Positions 7,626-16,037 of a stretch of DNA of 64,000 nucleotides are shown here, in pieces (position 1 is the stretch's first letter; each line of letters starts with the position of its first letter). The DNA is taken from contig BNBX01000001.1 in NCBI GenBank assembly GCA_014656175.1, positions 826,284 to 890,283 on the forward strand, read 5' to 3'. Both the position numbers and the translations under genes were made by a program. This stretch comes from Streptomyces werraensis. Its GTDB lineage: Bacteria > Actinomycetota > Actinomycetes > Streptomycetales > Streptomycetaceae. A model generated the notes under the pieces. The model had not been told where the DNA came from. It did no database searches and was given only the letters and a program-made list of their open reading frames with translations.

Positions 7626-8969
7626 GTGAGCCACGTCCCCCTGCCTCTGCCGCACCGGGCCACCCGGTTCGCGCCGGTGCTGCCCCTGGTGGCGGTGGTC
7701 GCGCTGCTGGGCCTGCCCGTCGCGGGCGACGGCGCGCAGCCCGCCGACGCGGTGTCCGCGCTGGTGGTGGGGTACTGCGTGATCCTGCTGCTGCGGGAGC
7801 GGCGGCGTCCGCTGTCGCCGCGCGCGGCGGTGGTGCTGGGACTGCCCGTGGCGGGAGTCGCGGTCGCGGCCATGGGCGCGGCCTCGCCGGCGGCGGGGCT
7901 CGATGGGACGGCCCGCTATCTGCAGGTATTCGTGCTGGTCCCGGCGGCCATGCTGGTGCTGCTGCGCGGGCGGGCCGACTTCCGTGTGCTGGCCTGGTCG
8001 TTCGTGGGTCTCGCGCTGTGGCAGGGGGCCGTCGGCGTGCACCAGTACGTCACCGGGACCGGCGCCTCCTACCAGGGCGAGACCGTCCGCGCGGTGGGCA
8101 CCTTCGGGGCGCAGGACGTGATGGGCATGGCCACGGCGGTGGCGCTCGGCGTGGTCTGCGCGACCGGGCTGGCGCTGGGCCGCACCCCGTCGTGGCAGCG
8201 GGCGGCGGCGGCCGGGTGCGCGGTGGTGCTGCTGGTGCCGCTGGCGGTGTCCTTCAGCCGGGGCGCCTGGATCGCGACCGCCCTGACCTGCGCGGTGCAG
8301 CTCGCGCTAGCGGGACTGCGGCGGGCGCTGAAGGCGGGGGCGGCCGTGGTGGCGGCGGGGGTGGTCCTCGTGGGCGGCTTCGGGGTGGGTACGGCGATGC
8401 TGCAGGAGCGGATCGACAGCATCACGCAGGTCGCCGACGCGCCCGACCAGTCCGTGGTCGACCGGTACACGCTGTGGGCGTCCGCCGTCGGCATGTGGCG
8501 CGAACAGCCGCTGACCGGGGTGGGGTTGAAGAACTTCCCGGAGTACCGCGACGGGCACGCCACGCTCGCGCTGTCCTCGGGCAGCGACATCGAGGGCGCC
8601 GGGGAGACGTACCACAAGCAGGCGCTGCTCTCCCCGCACAGCATGTACCTGCTGGTGCTCAGCGAGCAGGGGCTGCTCGGCTTCTGCGCGCTCGTGGGGA
8701 GCTGGCTGGCGCTGCTGCTGTGCGCGGTGCGCACGCTCGGGCGGGCACGCCGCGACGGGTCCGGTCTCGACTGCGCGCTGGTCGCCTGCGGCCTGCTGCT
8801 GTGGCAGCTCGTCGACTACGTGTACGGCGACATCGGCGGCCCGTCGACCCTTCTGACCGGCGTCGCCCTCGGCCTGACGGCGTGGTGGGGACTGGCGGAG
8901 CGGGCGTCGACGGACGCGGCCCGCCAGGACACCCTCCCCGGCCGCGTGGAGGAGGCGGTGGCCCGATGA
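7626..8969 (+). CDS. O-antigen ligase/Wzy-like polymerase
   Basis: A 447-residue multi-pass membrane protein with about 11-12 hydrophobic segments. The large external loop between late helices has the Wzy_C-like motif WASAVGMWREQPLTGVGLKNFPEYR followed by SPHSMYLLVLSEQGLLG (quoted in short parts: MWREQPLTGVGLKNF and SPHSMYLLVLSEQG), as in the O-antigen ligase/polymerase superfamily. It should polymerise or transfer lipid-linked repeat units on the outer membrane face. GTG 7626 is six bases after the preceding stop, with weak ribosome binding sequence, and the 3' end overlaps the flippase start (ATGA). Confidence 0.88.
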   Translation: MSHVPLPLPHRATRFAPVLPLVAVVALLGLPVAGDGAQPADAVSALVVGYCVILLLRERRRPLSPRAAVVLGLPVAGVAVAAMGAASPAAGLDGTARYLQVFVLVPAAMLVLLRGRADFRVLAWSFVGLALWQGAVGVHQYVTGTGASYQGETVRAVGTFGAQDVMGMATAVALGVVCATGLALGRTPSWQRAAAAGCAVVLLVPLAVSFSRGAWIATALTCAVQLALAGLRRALKAGAAVVAAGVVLVGGFGVGTAMLQERIDSITQVADAPDQSVVDRYTLWASAVGMWREQPLTGVGLKNFPEYRDGHATLALSSGSDIEGAGETYHKQALLSPHSMYLLVLSEQGLLGFCALVGSWLALLLCAVRTLGRARRDGSGLDCALVACGLLLWQLVDYVYGDIGGPSTLLTGVALGLTAWWGLAERASTDAARQDTLPGRVEEAVAR

Positions 8970-10702
8970 CGTCCTTCCCTCCCCAGGCCACGGGCACCGC
9001 GCCCGGCCCCCGCACGGAGCCCGTCCCGGCCCGTGCGAAGGCCCGCACCGCCGACGCTCACCGCCCGCAGGGCGAGCGCCCCTCCCCCGGTTCGCGGGGA
9101 CAGCGTGACCCGGACCCCTCCCGCCGTTTCCTCGCCCGTGCCGCGCTGGTCACCGCCGCCCTGTCGATCGCCGGCTCGCTGCTCGGGCTGGTGCGGGACC
9201 AGTCGCTGGCGCGGCTGTTCGGGGCGGGGAGCGACACCGACGCGTTTCTCGTGGCGTGGACCGTGCCGGAGATGGCGGCGACGCTGCTGATCGAGGACGG
9301 GCTGGCGATCGCGCTGATCCCGGCGTTCAGCATGGCGCTGGCCCGGCGGGCACGGGGCGTCCCCGGCGACCCGGTGCGCGAGCTGGTGCGGGCCACGCTG
9401 CCGCGGCTGTGCCTGGCGTTCGCCGCGGTGGCCGCGCTGGCCGCCGCCGGGGCGCCGTACCTGGTGGCCGTGCTGGCGCCCGGGCTGCCCGACCCCCAGC
9501 TCGCCGTGGACTGCACCCGGCTCACCGCGCTCAGCCTGCTGGCCTTCGGGCTCGCCGGGTACTGCAGCGCCGCGCTGCGGGCGCACCGCCGCTTCCTCGC
9601 CCCGGCGGCGATCTACGTCGCGTACAACACCGGGATCATCGCGACGATGTTCTCCTTCGGCGGCGAGTGGGGGGTGCGGGCGGCTGCGGCCGGGGTCGCG
9701 GTGGGCGGCTGTCTGATGGTGGCGGTGCAACTGCCGTCGCTGTGGCGGCAGCTCACCTCCCGTACGCCCGCGCCGGCCGCCGCCGTCGACGGTCCCGCGG
9801 ACGAGGAGCGGACGGTGCGGCTGACGCTGATCGCCGCCGTGCTGCTGTTCGCGCTGTGCCGGCAGTCGCAGGTGCTGGTCGAGCGGTTCCTGGCGTCGTC
9901 GCTGCCCGCGGGCGCGATCTCGCACCTCAACTACGCGCAGAAGGTCGCGCAGATCCCGATGACGCTGTCGCTGATGGTGTGCACGGTGACCTTCCCGGTG
10001 GTGGCGCGGGCGCTGGCCGACGGGGACACCGCGCGGGCCCGGGCCCGGGTGCAGCGGGACCTGGTGCTGGCGTCCTGCGTGGTGCTGCTGGGCATGTGCG
10101 CGGTGGTCGCCTGCGCCCCGCAGATGATCGAGCTGCTCTTCCAGCGCGGGGCGTTCACCCCGACCGACACCGCCGCGACGGCGGACGTGATGCGGGTGTA
10201 CGCGCTCGGCCTGCTCGGCCAGACCCTGGTGGGCACGCTGGTCCGCTGCTACTTCTCGGCGGGCCGCGCCCGCTGGTACCCGCTGGGCGTGATGGGCGTG
10301 GGCATCGTCGCCACGTCCCTGATCGGCGCGCTCGCCGTGGGCCGTTGGGGCGTCGCGGGGATCGCCGCGGCCAACGCCGCCGGCATCACCGTCACCGCCG
10401 TCCTGCTGCTGACCGGCCTGCGCGCCGCCCCCTCCGACAACGCCACGGGCGTCACCGTCGGCGTCCGCCGTGTCCTCGCCGATCTGGGCCGGCCGGTCCT
10501 CGCCTCCGTCCTGGCGGTCGCCGCCGGGGTGTTCGCCGCGGGCCGGTTCGCCTCACCCGTGGCGGCGCTCGCGGCCGGCTGCCTCGCCGTCACCGCCGTC
10601 TTCGTCCCGATCGCCCTGTCCGCCCTGGGCGTGGGCGCCGCGACCGCGCGGCGCTCCGTCCGTACCGTCACACGAAGGCTCACACATGGCCGCACCCGTT
10701 GA
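8966..10702 (+). CDS. MurJ/MviN-like lipid-linked oligosaccharide flippase
   Basis: A 578-residue membrane protein of the MOP superfamily. A charged cytoplasmic tail of about 50 residues precedes some 12-14 helices. Diagnostic stretches are LGLVRDQSLARLFG, SDTDAFLVAWTVPE, LIPAFSMALARR, HLNYAQKVAQIPMTLS and a C-terminal half with ELLFQRGAFTPTD, all MurJ/MviN-like. In this setting it probably flips the repeat unit (a Wzx role) rather than lipid II, though a lipid II role cannot be excluded. ATG 8966 overlaps the previous stop by 4 bases; the 3' end overlaps the deacetylase by 17 bases. Confidence 0.88.
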   Translation: MTSFPPQATGTAPGPRTEPVPARAKARTADAHRPQGERPSPGSRGQRDPDPSRRFLARAALVTAALSIAGSLLGLVRDQSLARLFGAGSDTDAFLVAWTVPEMAATLLIEDGLAIALIPAFSMALARRARGVPGDPVRELVRATLPRLCLAFAAVAALAAAGAPYLVAVLAPGLPDPQLAVDCTRLTALSLLAFGLAGYCSAALRAHRRFLAPAAIYVAYNTGIIATMFSFGGEWGVRAAAAGVAVGGCLMVAVQLPSLWRQLTSRTPAPAAAVDGPADEERTVRLTLIAAVLLFALCRQSQVLVERFLASSLPAGAISHLNYAQKVAQIPMTLSLMVCTVTFPVVARALADGDTARARARVQRDLVLASCVVLLGMCAVVACAPQMIELLFQRGAFTPTDTAATADVMRVYALGLLGQTLVGTLVRCYFSAGRARWYPLGVMGVGIVATSLIGALAVGRWGVAGIAAANAAGITVTAVLLLTGLRAAPSDNATGVTVGVRRVLADLGRPVLASVLAVAAGVFAAGRFASPVAALAAGCLAVTAVFVPIALSALGVGAATARRSVRTVTRRLTHGRTR

Positions 10703-11453
10703 ATCCCCGCTCGCCGACCGGCCCCCGTCGGCGCGCCGCCCGGCGCCCGTGCCCTGGGTGGCGATGTACCACTCGGTGGGCGACTGCTCCGACGACCCCT
10801 ACCGCGTCACTGTCACGCCCGACCGGCTGGAGCACCAGCTGACCTGGCTGCGCCGGCGCGGGCTGCGGGGCGTGTCCGTGGCGGAGCTGCTGGACGCGCG
10901 CGCCCGCGGTGAGGGCGGGGACCTGGTCGGCCTGACCTTCGACGACGGCTACACCGACTTCCTCACCGGCGCCCTGCCGCTGCTGCGGCGGTTCCGGTTC
11001 AACGCGACCCTGTTCGTGCTGCCGGGGCGGCTCGGCGGCGACAACGCCTGGGACCCGCTGGGCCCGCGCAAGCCGCTGCTGGACGCGGACGGCATCCGGC
11101 GCGCCGCCGGGGAGGGCGTGGAGATCGGCTCGCACGGGCTGACGCACGTGGACCTGACCCGCGCCGACGACACGGTGCTCGCCGCCGAGGTGACGGAGAG
11201 CCGCGCCCGGCTGGCCGAGCTGACCGGCGCCGAGGCGGACGGCTTCTGCTACCCGTACGGCACGGTCGACGCGCGCGCCGTCGAAGCCGTGCGGAAGGCC
11301 GGTTACCGGTACGCCTGCGCCATCGACCCCGGCCCGCTGACCGGTCCGCACGCGCTGCCGCGGGCGCACGTCGGGCAGAACGACACGGCGTGGCGGCTGC
11401 ATCTGAAGCTGCGGCTGCACCGCTGGCGCCGCCGTCCGGTGGAGGGCGTGTGA
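10686..11453 (+). CDS. polysaccharide deacetylase (CE4)
   Basis: A 255-residue NodB-type deacetylase. It removes acetyl groups from amino sugars using a metal bound by the Asp-His-His triad. Motif 1 is TFDDGYTDF (residues 84-92) and motif 2 is SHGLTH (149-154); CYPYGTVD and the C-terminal part complete the fold. ATG 10686 follows GAAGG by 6 bases. No signal peptide is seen, so it may act at the inner membrane face or on intermediates. It is coupled to the flippase upstream and lies one base before the next gene, implying that the polymer contains N-acetylated sugars. Confidence 0.9.
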   Translation: MAAPVESPLADRPPSARRPAPVPWVAMYHSVGDCSDDPYRVTVTPDRLEHQLTWLRRRGLRGVSVAELLDARARGEGGDLVGLTFDDGYTDFLTGALPLLRRFRFNATLFVLPGRLGGDNAWDPLGPRKPLLDADGIRRAAGEGVEIGSHGLTHVDLTRADDTVLAAEVTESRARLAELTGAEADGFCYPYGTVDARAVEAVRKAGYRYACAIDPGPLTGPHALPRAHVGQNDTAWRLHLKLRLHRWRRRPVEGV

Positions 11454-11454
11454 G

Positions 11455-12609
11455 ATGAGGGCCCTGCACATCATCACCGGTCTCGGCGTGGGCGGCGCCG
11501 AACAGCAGCTGCGGCTGCTGCTGCGTCACCTGCCCGTCGACTGCGACGTGGTGACGCTCACCAACCCGGGTCCGGTCGCCGAGGGCCTGCGCTCCGACGG
11601 GGTGCGGGTGCTGCACCTGGGCATGGCGGGCAACCGCGACGTGGGCGTGCTGCCGCGTCTGGTCCGGGTGATCCGCTCCGGCGGCTACGACCTGGTGCAC
11701 ACCCACCTCTACCGGGCCTGCGTGTACGGCCGCCTCGCCGCGCGGATGGCGGGGGTGCGGGCGGTCGTGGCGACCGAGCACTCGCTGGGCGACTCCCAGA
11801 TGGAGGGGCGCGCGCTCACCCAGGGCGTGCGGGCGCTGTACCTGGCGAGCGAACGGCTCGGGTCGGCGACGGTCGCCGTGTCCCCGACGGTGGCGGACCG
11901 GCTGAAGCGGTGGGGGGTGCCCGCTCCCCGGATCGAGGTGGTGCCGAACGGCATCGAGCTGGACCGCTTCCGCTTCGACCCGGAGCGGCGGGAGCGCACC
12001 CGCAGGCGGCTCGGGCTGCCGGACGGCGCGTTCGTCGTCGGCGGGGTGGGCCGGCTCGCCCCCGGCAAACGGTTCGACGTGCTGGTGCGGGCGCTGGCGC
12101 GGCTGCCGGAGGACTGCTGGCTGCTGCTGGTGGGCGGCGGCCCCGAGGAGCACGTGCTGCGCCGCACCGCCCACGAGGCCGGGGTGTCCGGACGGGTGCT
12201 GTTCACCGGGGAGCGGCCCGCCGTGCCCGACGGCTCCCCCGGCCCCGACCTGCCCTCCCTCACCTCGGCGATGGACCTGTTCGCGTCCCCGTCCACGGAG
12301 GAGGCGTTCGGCCTGGCGGCGGTGGAGGCCCTGGCGGCCGGGCTGCCCGTGCTGCACGGGTCCTGCCCGGCGATCGAGGACCTGCCGCCGGACGCCTCGG
12401 CCGGCGCGCGGCGGGTGCGCGGCGGCCCGGAGGAGTACGCCCGCGCGATCGCCGAGGTCCGCGCGGCGGGCCCGGCGCCGCGCACGGCCGCCGAGGCCGC
12501 CCGCCACTACAGCATCACCCGCAGCTCGGCCCGCCTCATGGACGTGTACGCGGCCGCCGTGGCCGGCCCCTCCCCGTCCCTCCACGTCAAGGAAGCACCG
12601 TCCTCATGA
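11455..12609 (+). CDS. GT4-family glycosyltransferase
   Basis: A 384-residue cytoplasmic glycosyltransferase, GT-B fold. It starts MRALHIITGLGVGGAEQQL, the glycine-rich acceptor loop of GT4 enzymes, then has VHTHLYRACVYGR, VVPNGIELDRF, GVGRLAPGKRFDVLV, LVGGGPEEHVL and the donor-binding SPSTEEAFGLAAVEALA. The second glycosyltransferase of the locus, it should extend the lipid-linked unit. ATG 11455 overlaps nothing but follows the deacetylase stop by one base, and its stop overlaps the next start (ATGA). The sugar transferred cannot be told from sequence. Confidence 0.9.
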   Translation: MRALHIITGLGVGGAEQQLRLLLRHLPVDCDVVTLTNPGPVAEGLRSDGVRVLHLGMAGNRDVGVLPRLVRVIRSGGYDLVHTHLYRACVYGRLAARMAGVRAVVATEHSLGDSQMEGRALTQGVRALYLASERLGSATVAVSPTVADRLKRWGVPAPRIEVVPNGIELDRFRFDPERRERTRRRLGLPDGAFVVGGVGRLAPGKRFDVLVRALARLPEDCWLLLVGGGPEEHVLRRTAHEAGVSGRVLFTGERPAVPDGSPGPDLPSLTSAMDLFASPSTEEAFGLAAVEALAAGLPVLHGSCPAIEDLPPDASAGARRVRGGPEEYARAIAEVRAAGPAPRTAAEAARHYSITRSSARLMDVYAAAVAGPSPSLHVKEAPSS

Positions 12610-13256
12610 CCGACACCCCGACCCGTCTGCGTCTTCCGTCCCTGGACCGTGTCAGAAGGCTGCCGGCCTGGTCCGCGCTGGTGGCGGGCACGCTGCTCGG
12701 CGGTCTGTCCGGCGGCGCGTACGGCCTGCTCACCCCTGCCGAGTACACGGCCACCAGTTACGTCGTGGCCGTCCCCACCGACCAGGCCACCCCGGAGTCC
12801 GCGCGCGGTTTCGCGCAGGCCTACGGGCGGGTGGCCACCCAGCTCGCTGTGCTGGGGGACGCTCAGGTGTGGGCCGGTGTGCCGGTGCGCACCCTGCGGG
12901 ACAGCGTGCGCACGGCGACCTCGCCGGACGCGCCGATGGTGTCCGTCACGGCCGTCTCCGAGCGTCCCGGTACGGCCGTCGACATGGCGAACGCGGTGGC
13001 GCGGGCGCTGACCCGGCACGCGGAGGACACCAAGGACAGCACCCGGGTCCGGCTGGTGCAGTTCTCCCGCGCGGTGAAGCCGTCCGCGCCCGCCTCCGCG
13101 TCGCCCGCGGTGACCGCCCTGGTCGGTGCGAGCGCGGGCGGGCTGCTGGGCGGTCTGGCGCTGCTGGCCCGGCCCCGCCGCGGCGGCCACGGCGGGGAAC
13201 CTGCGCCCAGCGCCTCCGTGCCCGGTCCGGCCTCCGCCGCCGACGTGCCGCGGTGA
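12606..13256 (+). CDS. Wzz-like chain-length/polysaccharide co-polymerase protein
   Basis: A 216-residue protein with a cytoplasmic lead, a first membrane helix (about 22-46), an extracellular part of about 120 residues and a second helix near 163-185 followed by a Pro/Arg-rich tail. Two terminal helices with TPAEYTATSYVVAV right after the first match the Wzz/capsular co-polymerase layout. It is short for the family and lacks any kinase domain. ATG 12606 overlaps the previous stop (ATGA). It is the last gene of the rightward run 3803-13256. I infer control of chain length. Confidence 0.75.
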   Translation: MTDTPTRLRLPSLDRVRRLPAWSALVAGTLLGGLSGGAYGLLTPAEYTATSYVVAVPTDQATPESARGFAQAYGRVATQLAVLGDAQVWAGVPVRTLRDSVRTATSPDAPMVSVTAVSERPGTAVDMANAVARALTRHAEDTKDSTRVRLVQFSRAVKPSAPASASPAVTALVGASAGGLLGGLALLARPRRGGHGGEPAPSASVPGPASAADVPR

Positions 13257-13288
13257 CGGCGGTGGGCCGGGCCGGGACGGTCCCGGCG

Positions 13289-14611
13289 TCACCCGGTGCG
13301 CGACCACCAGTCGAGGCGCAGGCACAGCCTCCCGCCGAGCCAGTGCTCCACCCAGCGTCCGAGGTCCAGCGGCATGCAGTGGTCCGGCAGCTCCGGTCCC
13401 GCGGGCGGCTCGGCGGGCGCCGGGGTCTGCGGGTCCTCGGGTGTGCGGCCCCACAGGGCGTCGCGGAAGACGCGGGAGGAGTCCGGGTTGTCGTCGCACT
13501 GCCAGACGCCGTGCGGGCAGTAGTCGGTGAGCGTGTGGTAGAGCGGCCGGTGCTGCTGCATCCAGGCGAGCATGCGGCGCATGTACTCGGGATTGTCGCC
13601 GTTGCGGAAGAGCCCCCACTCCGGATAGGCGATGGGCTTTTTGTGCGCCTTGGCGAAATCGACGTGCGCCTGAAGTCCGTACGGTTCCTTCACCTGTTCG
13701 TCGAAGGACATTCCGCGCGGCTGGTCGTAGGAGTCCATTCCGATGATGTCGACGGTGTCGTCGCCGGGATAGCACTCCGTCCACGGCACGGCGTCACGGC
13801 CCCGGTTGGGCGTGAACTCGAACCGGAATTCCTGGCCGGGGACGGAACGCATCGTGGTGACGATGCGGTTCCAGTACTTCTTCCAGTTCTCCGGGTCGGG
13901 TCCGCAGCGGTGGGTGTAGGTGATGCCGTTCATCTCCCAGCCCAGGACCAGGACGGTGTCGGGGATCTTCAGCTCGACGAGCCGCTCGGCGAGGGCGCGG
14001 AAGTGGTGGTCGAACTCGCCGGCCGCGCCGCGCCGCAGCAGCTCGCGGACCTCCCCGTCGGGCACGCCCGCCTCGTTGCGCTCCTGGAGCGGGACGTTGA
14101 GGACGAGCATCCGTTTGTCGTCGGCGTTGCGCCAGCGCGCCCACGCCTCGAGGAAGCCGACGTCGCCCTCGATGTCCCTCCAGTGGTTGCCGGGCAGGTA
14201 GGTGTGGCCGACGCGCAGTTCGGCGCCGCCGAGCCAGCGGCTGAGCTGCTCCATCCGCTCCACGCCGCGCGCGTCGGACGCAAGGAAGGCGCCGAACGGC
14301 GGCACGCCCTGCGCGGGGGCGGGCACGGAGGGCGGCCGCAGTTCCGCGACGGAGGGCAGCTCCGGCACGGACACGGCGGGGACGTCGACGTCGGGTGTGG
14401 GGAAGGCCGACGTGGCGGGCTCGGCGCCCGGTGCGGGCTGGGCTCCCGCGGCCGGCGTGGGGCGCCCGGTGGGGCCCGGCAGCGCGGCTCCCGCGTCGTC
14501 CATGGGCGCTGCGCCGGCCACGGGGCCCGCCGCCAGGGCGGCCGACACGGCGACCGCCGCCGCGCCCACGGCCAGGGCGCGGGCCCGGGCCCGCCTGTGC
14601 TGTGGGGCCAT
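13289..14611 (-). CDS. secreted GH26-like glycoside hydrolase
   Basis: A 440-residue exported hydrolase. A signal peptide (residues 1-35, ending VAGAAP) and an Ala/Pro-rich linker (to about 100) precede a TIM-barrel with GAFLASDARGVERM, VGHTYLPGNHWRD, the probable acid/base in GWEMNG (Glu226), FEFTPNRG, DIIGMDSYDQ and the probable nucleophile in YPEWG (Glu331). This layout matches GH26, whose members cut beta-mannans and related glycans. ATG 14609-14611 follows AGAGGAG. It is encoded opposite to the locus and convergent with the Wzz-like gene, so it probably trims or turns over the locus's own polymer. Confidence 0.82.
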   Translation of the reverse strand: MAPQHRRARARALAVGAAAVAVSAALAAGPVAGAAPMDDAGAALPGPTGRPTPAAGAQPAPGAEPATSAFPTPDVDVPAVSVPELPSVAELRPPSVPAPAQGVPPFGAFLASDARGVERMEQLSRWLGGAELRVGHTYLPGNHWRDIEGDVGFLEAWARWRNADDKRMLVLNVPLQERNEAGVPDGEVRELLRRGAAGEFDHHFRALAERLVELKIPDTVLVLGWEMNGITYTHRCGPDPENWKKYWNRIVTTMRSVPGQEFRFEFTPNRGRDAVPWTECYPGDDTVDIIGMDSYDQPRGMSFDEQVKEPYGLQAHVDFAKAHKKPIAYPEWGLFRNGDNPEYMRRMLAWMQQHRPLYHTLTDYCPHGVWQCDDNPDSSRVFRDALWGRTPEDPQTPAPAEPPAGPELPDHCMPLDLGRWVEHWLGGRLCLRLDWWSRTG

Positions 14612-14780
14612 TGGCTGCTCCTCTTCTCGCTCGCGTCCGCCTGCTGCCTGATGCCTCGCTGTTGACGAACAGTCATATGAAGTCAGCCATACGAAATACG
14701 ACAGTGCCACTGTCGTTGCGGCTTTCGAGTGCCGTTCTCGTCCGTGTGGGTGAGACGGCGCCAGAGGAAAGTGAGAATGC

Positions 14781-16037
14781 GTGTCCTTGCTTGACACCCG
14801 GGTTCCCGCGGTCGTGCTGCGGATCGACCGGAATCCCTTTCACCACGGCACCCTGGGCGCCGTCCGCTCGCTCGGCCGGGCGGGGGTGGACGTGCATGTC
14901 GTCGCCGACTGCACGGGAAGTCCCGTGGCCCGTTCGCGCTTTGTGCGCCGGCTGCACACCCCGCCGTCCCCGGACGCGTCCACGGACGAGGTGCGCGCGG
15001 TGCTGCGCGGGGTCGCCGCCCAGGTGGGCCGTCCGGCGGTGCTGGTGCCGATGGACGACGCCACCGCCATCGCCACGGCCCGGCTGCGCGAGGAGCTCAC
15101 CGGCTCCTACCTGCTGCCGGTGATGCCGTCCGCGCTGCCCGAACGCGTCGCGGACAAGGCCGAACTGGCCGCCGTGTGCGCGTCGGTGGGCGTGCCGCAC
15201 CCGCGCACGGAGGTCCCGGACACCCCCTCACGGGCCGCCGAGGACGCGGTGCGGCTCGGGCTGCCGGTGGTCGCCAAGTGGAGCCGCCCCTGGCTGCTCG
15301 CGGCGGGCTCCGGGCTGCGCAGCACCCAGGTGCTGCACACCGCCCGCGAGGCGCGGGAGCTGCACGCGCGCACCGCGGAGGCGGGCAGCCCGCTGCTGCT
15401 CCAGGCGTATCTGCCGCCCGGCACGGACCGGGACTGGTTCTTCCACGGCTACGCCGACCGCACGGGCGTCGTGCGCGCGGGCGGGCCGGGCCGCAAGCAC
15501 CTGTCCTGGCCGCGCGGCGCGGGACTGACGGCGGTGGGCCGCTGGACGCCCAACTCGGAGGTGGTCGCGCTGGCCGAGCGCATCACCGGGGAGCTGGGCT
15601 ACCGCGGGATCCTCGACCTGGACTTCCGCCGCTGCGGCACCACCGGCCGCTACCACCTCCTCGACTTCAACCCGCGCCCCGGCGCCCAGTTCCGGCTGTT
15701 CACCGACAGCGCCGGCCTGGACGTCGTACGGGCGCTGCACGCGGACCTGACGGAGCGTCCGCTGCCGGACGGCGATCCGGTGACCGGCAGGGCGTTCGTG
15801 GTGGAGAACTACGCGCCCCTCGCCGCGCTGCGTCCCGCGCCCGGCGGGCGCGAACTGGCCTGGTGGGCGGGCGACGACCGCGCACCGGGCCTCGCGATGT
15901 GGGCGCTGTGGGCCCGTCATGTGTCCGGCCGGCTGCGCCGGCGGCTCGGCGCCGGGGCCGAGGTGCCGGCGCAGCGCCCGGCGCCCACAGCTCACACGCC
16001 CTCCCTGACGACCGACAACGAGAAAGCGAGCAGCTGA
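14781..16037 (+). CDS. ATP-grasp carboxylate-amine ligase-like protein
   Basis: A 418-residue ATP-grasp enzyme. These couple ATP to form an amide or ester through an acyl-phosphate. N-terminal Rossmann-like part (AVVLRIDRNPFHHGTLGAVRSL), lid and ATP site with LPVVAKWSRPW, and the metal-binding end GILDLDFRRCG...YHLLDFNPRPG, whose Asp/Asn pair is typical. GTG 14781 is the only good start; an AGAGGA lies upstream. It begins a two-gene unit divergent from the GH26 gene and overlaps the next start by one base. Substrate unknown; amidation of a polysaccharide carboxyl or addition of an amino acid is a guess. Confidence 0.8.
   Translation: MSLLDTRVPAVVLRIDRNPFHHGTLGAVRSLGRAGVDVHVVADCTGSPVARSRFVRRLHTPPSPDASTDEVRAVLRGVAAQVGRPAVLVPMDDATAIATARLREELTGSYLLPVMPSALPERVADKAELAAVCASVGVPHPRTEVPDTPSRAAEDAVRLGLPVVAKWSRPWLLAAGSGLRSTQVLHTAREARELHARTAEAGSPLLLQAYLPPGTDRDWFFHGYADRTGVVRAGGPGRKHLSWPRGAGLTAVGRWTPNSEVVALAERITGELGYRGILDLDFRRCGTTGRYHLLDFNPRPGAQFRLFTDSAGLDVVRALHADLTERPLPDGDPVTGRAFVVENYAPLAALRPAPGGRELAWWAGDDRAPGLAMWALWARHVSGRLRRRLGAGAEVPAQRPAPTAHTPSLTTDNEKASS

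Noticed and set aside
6011..10702. A very long open frame of over 1500 codons across the polysaccharide genes
   Set aside because: Only its last 578 codons (from 8966) encode a recognisable protein; the first part is Arg/Gly/Ala-rich out-of-frame translation of the sugar transferase and polymerase genes.
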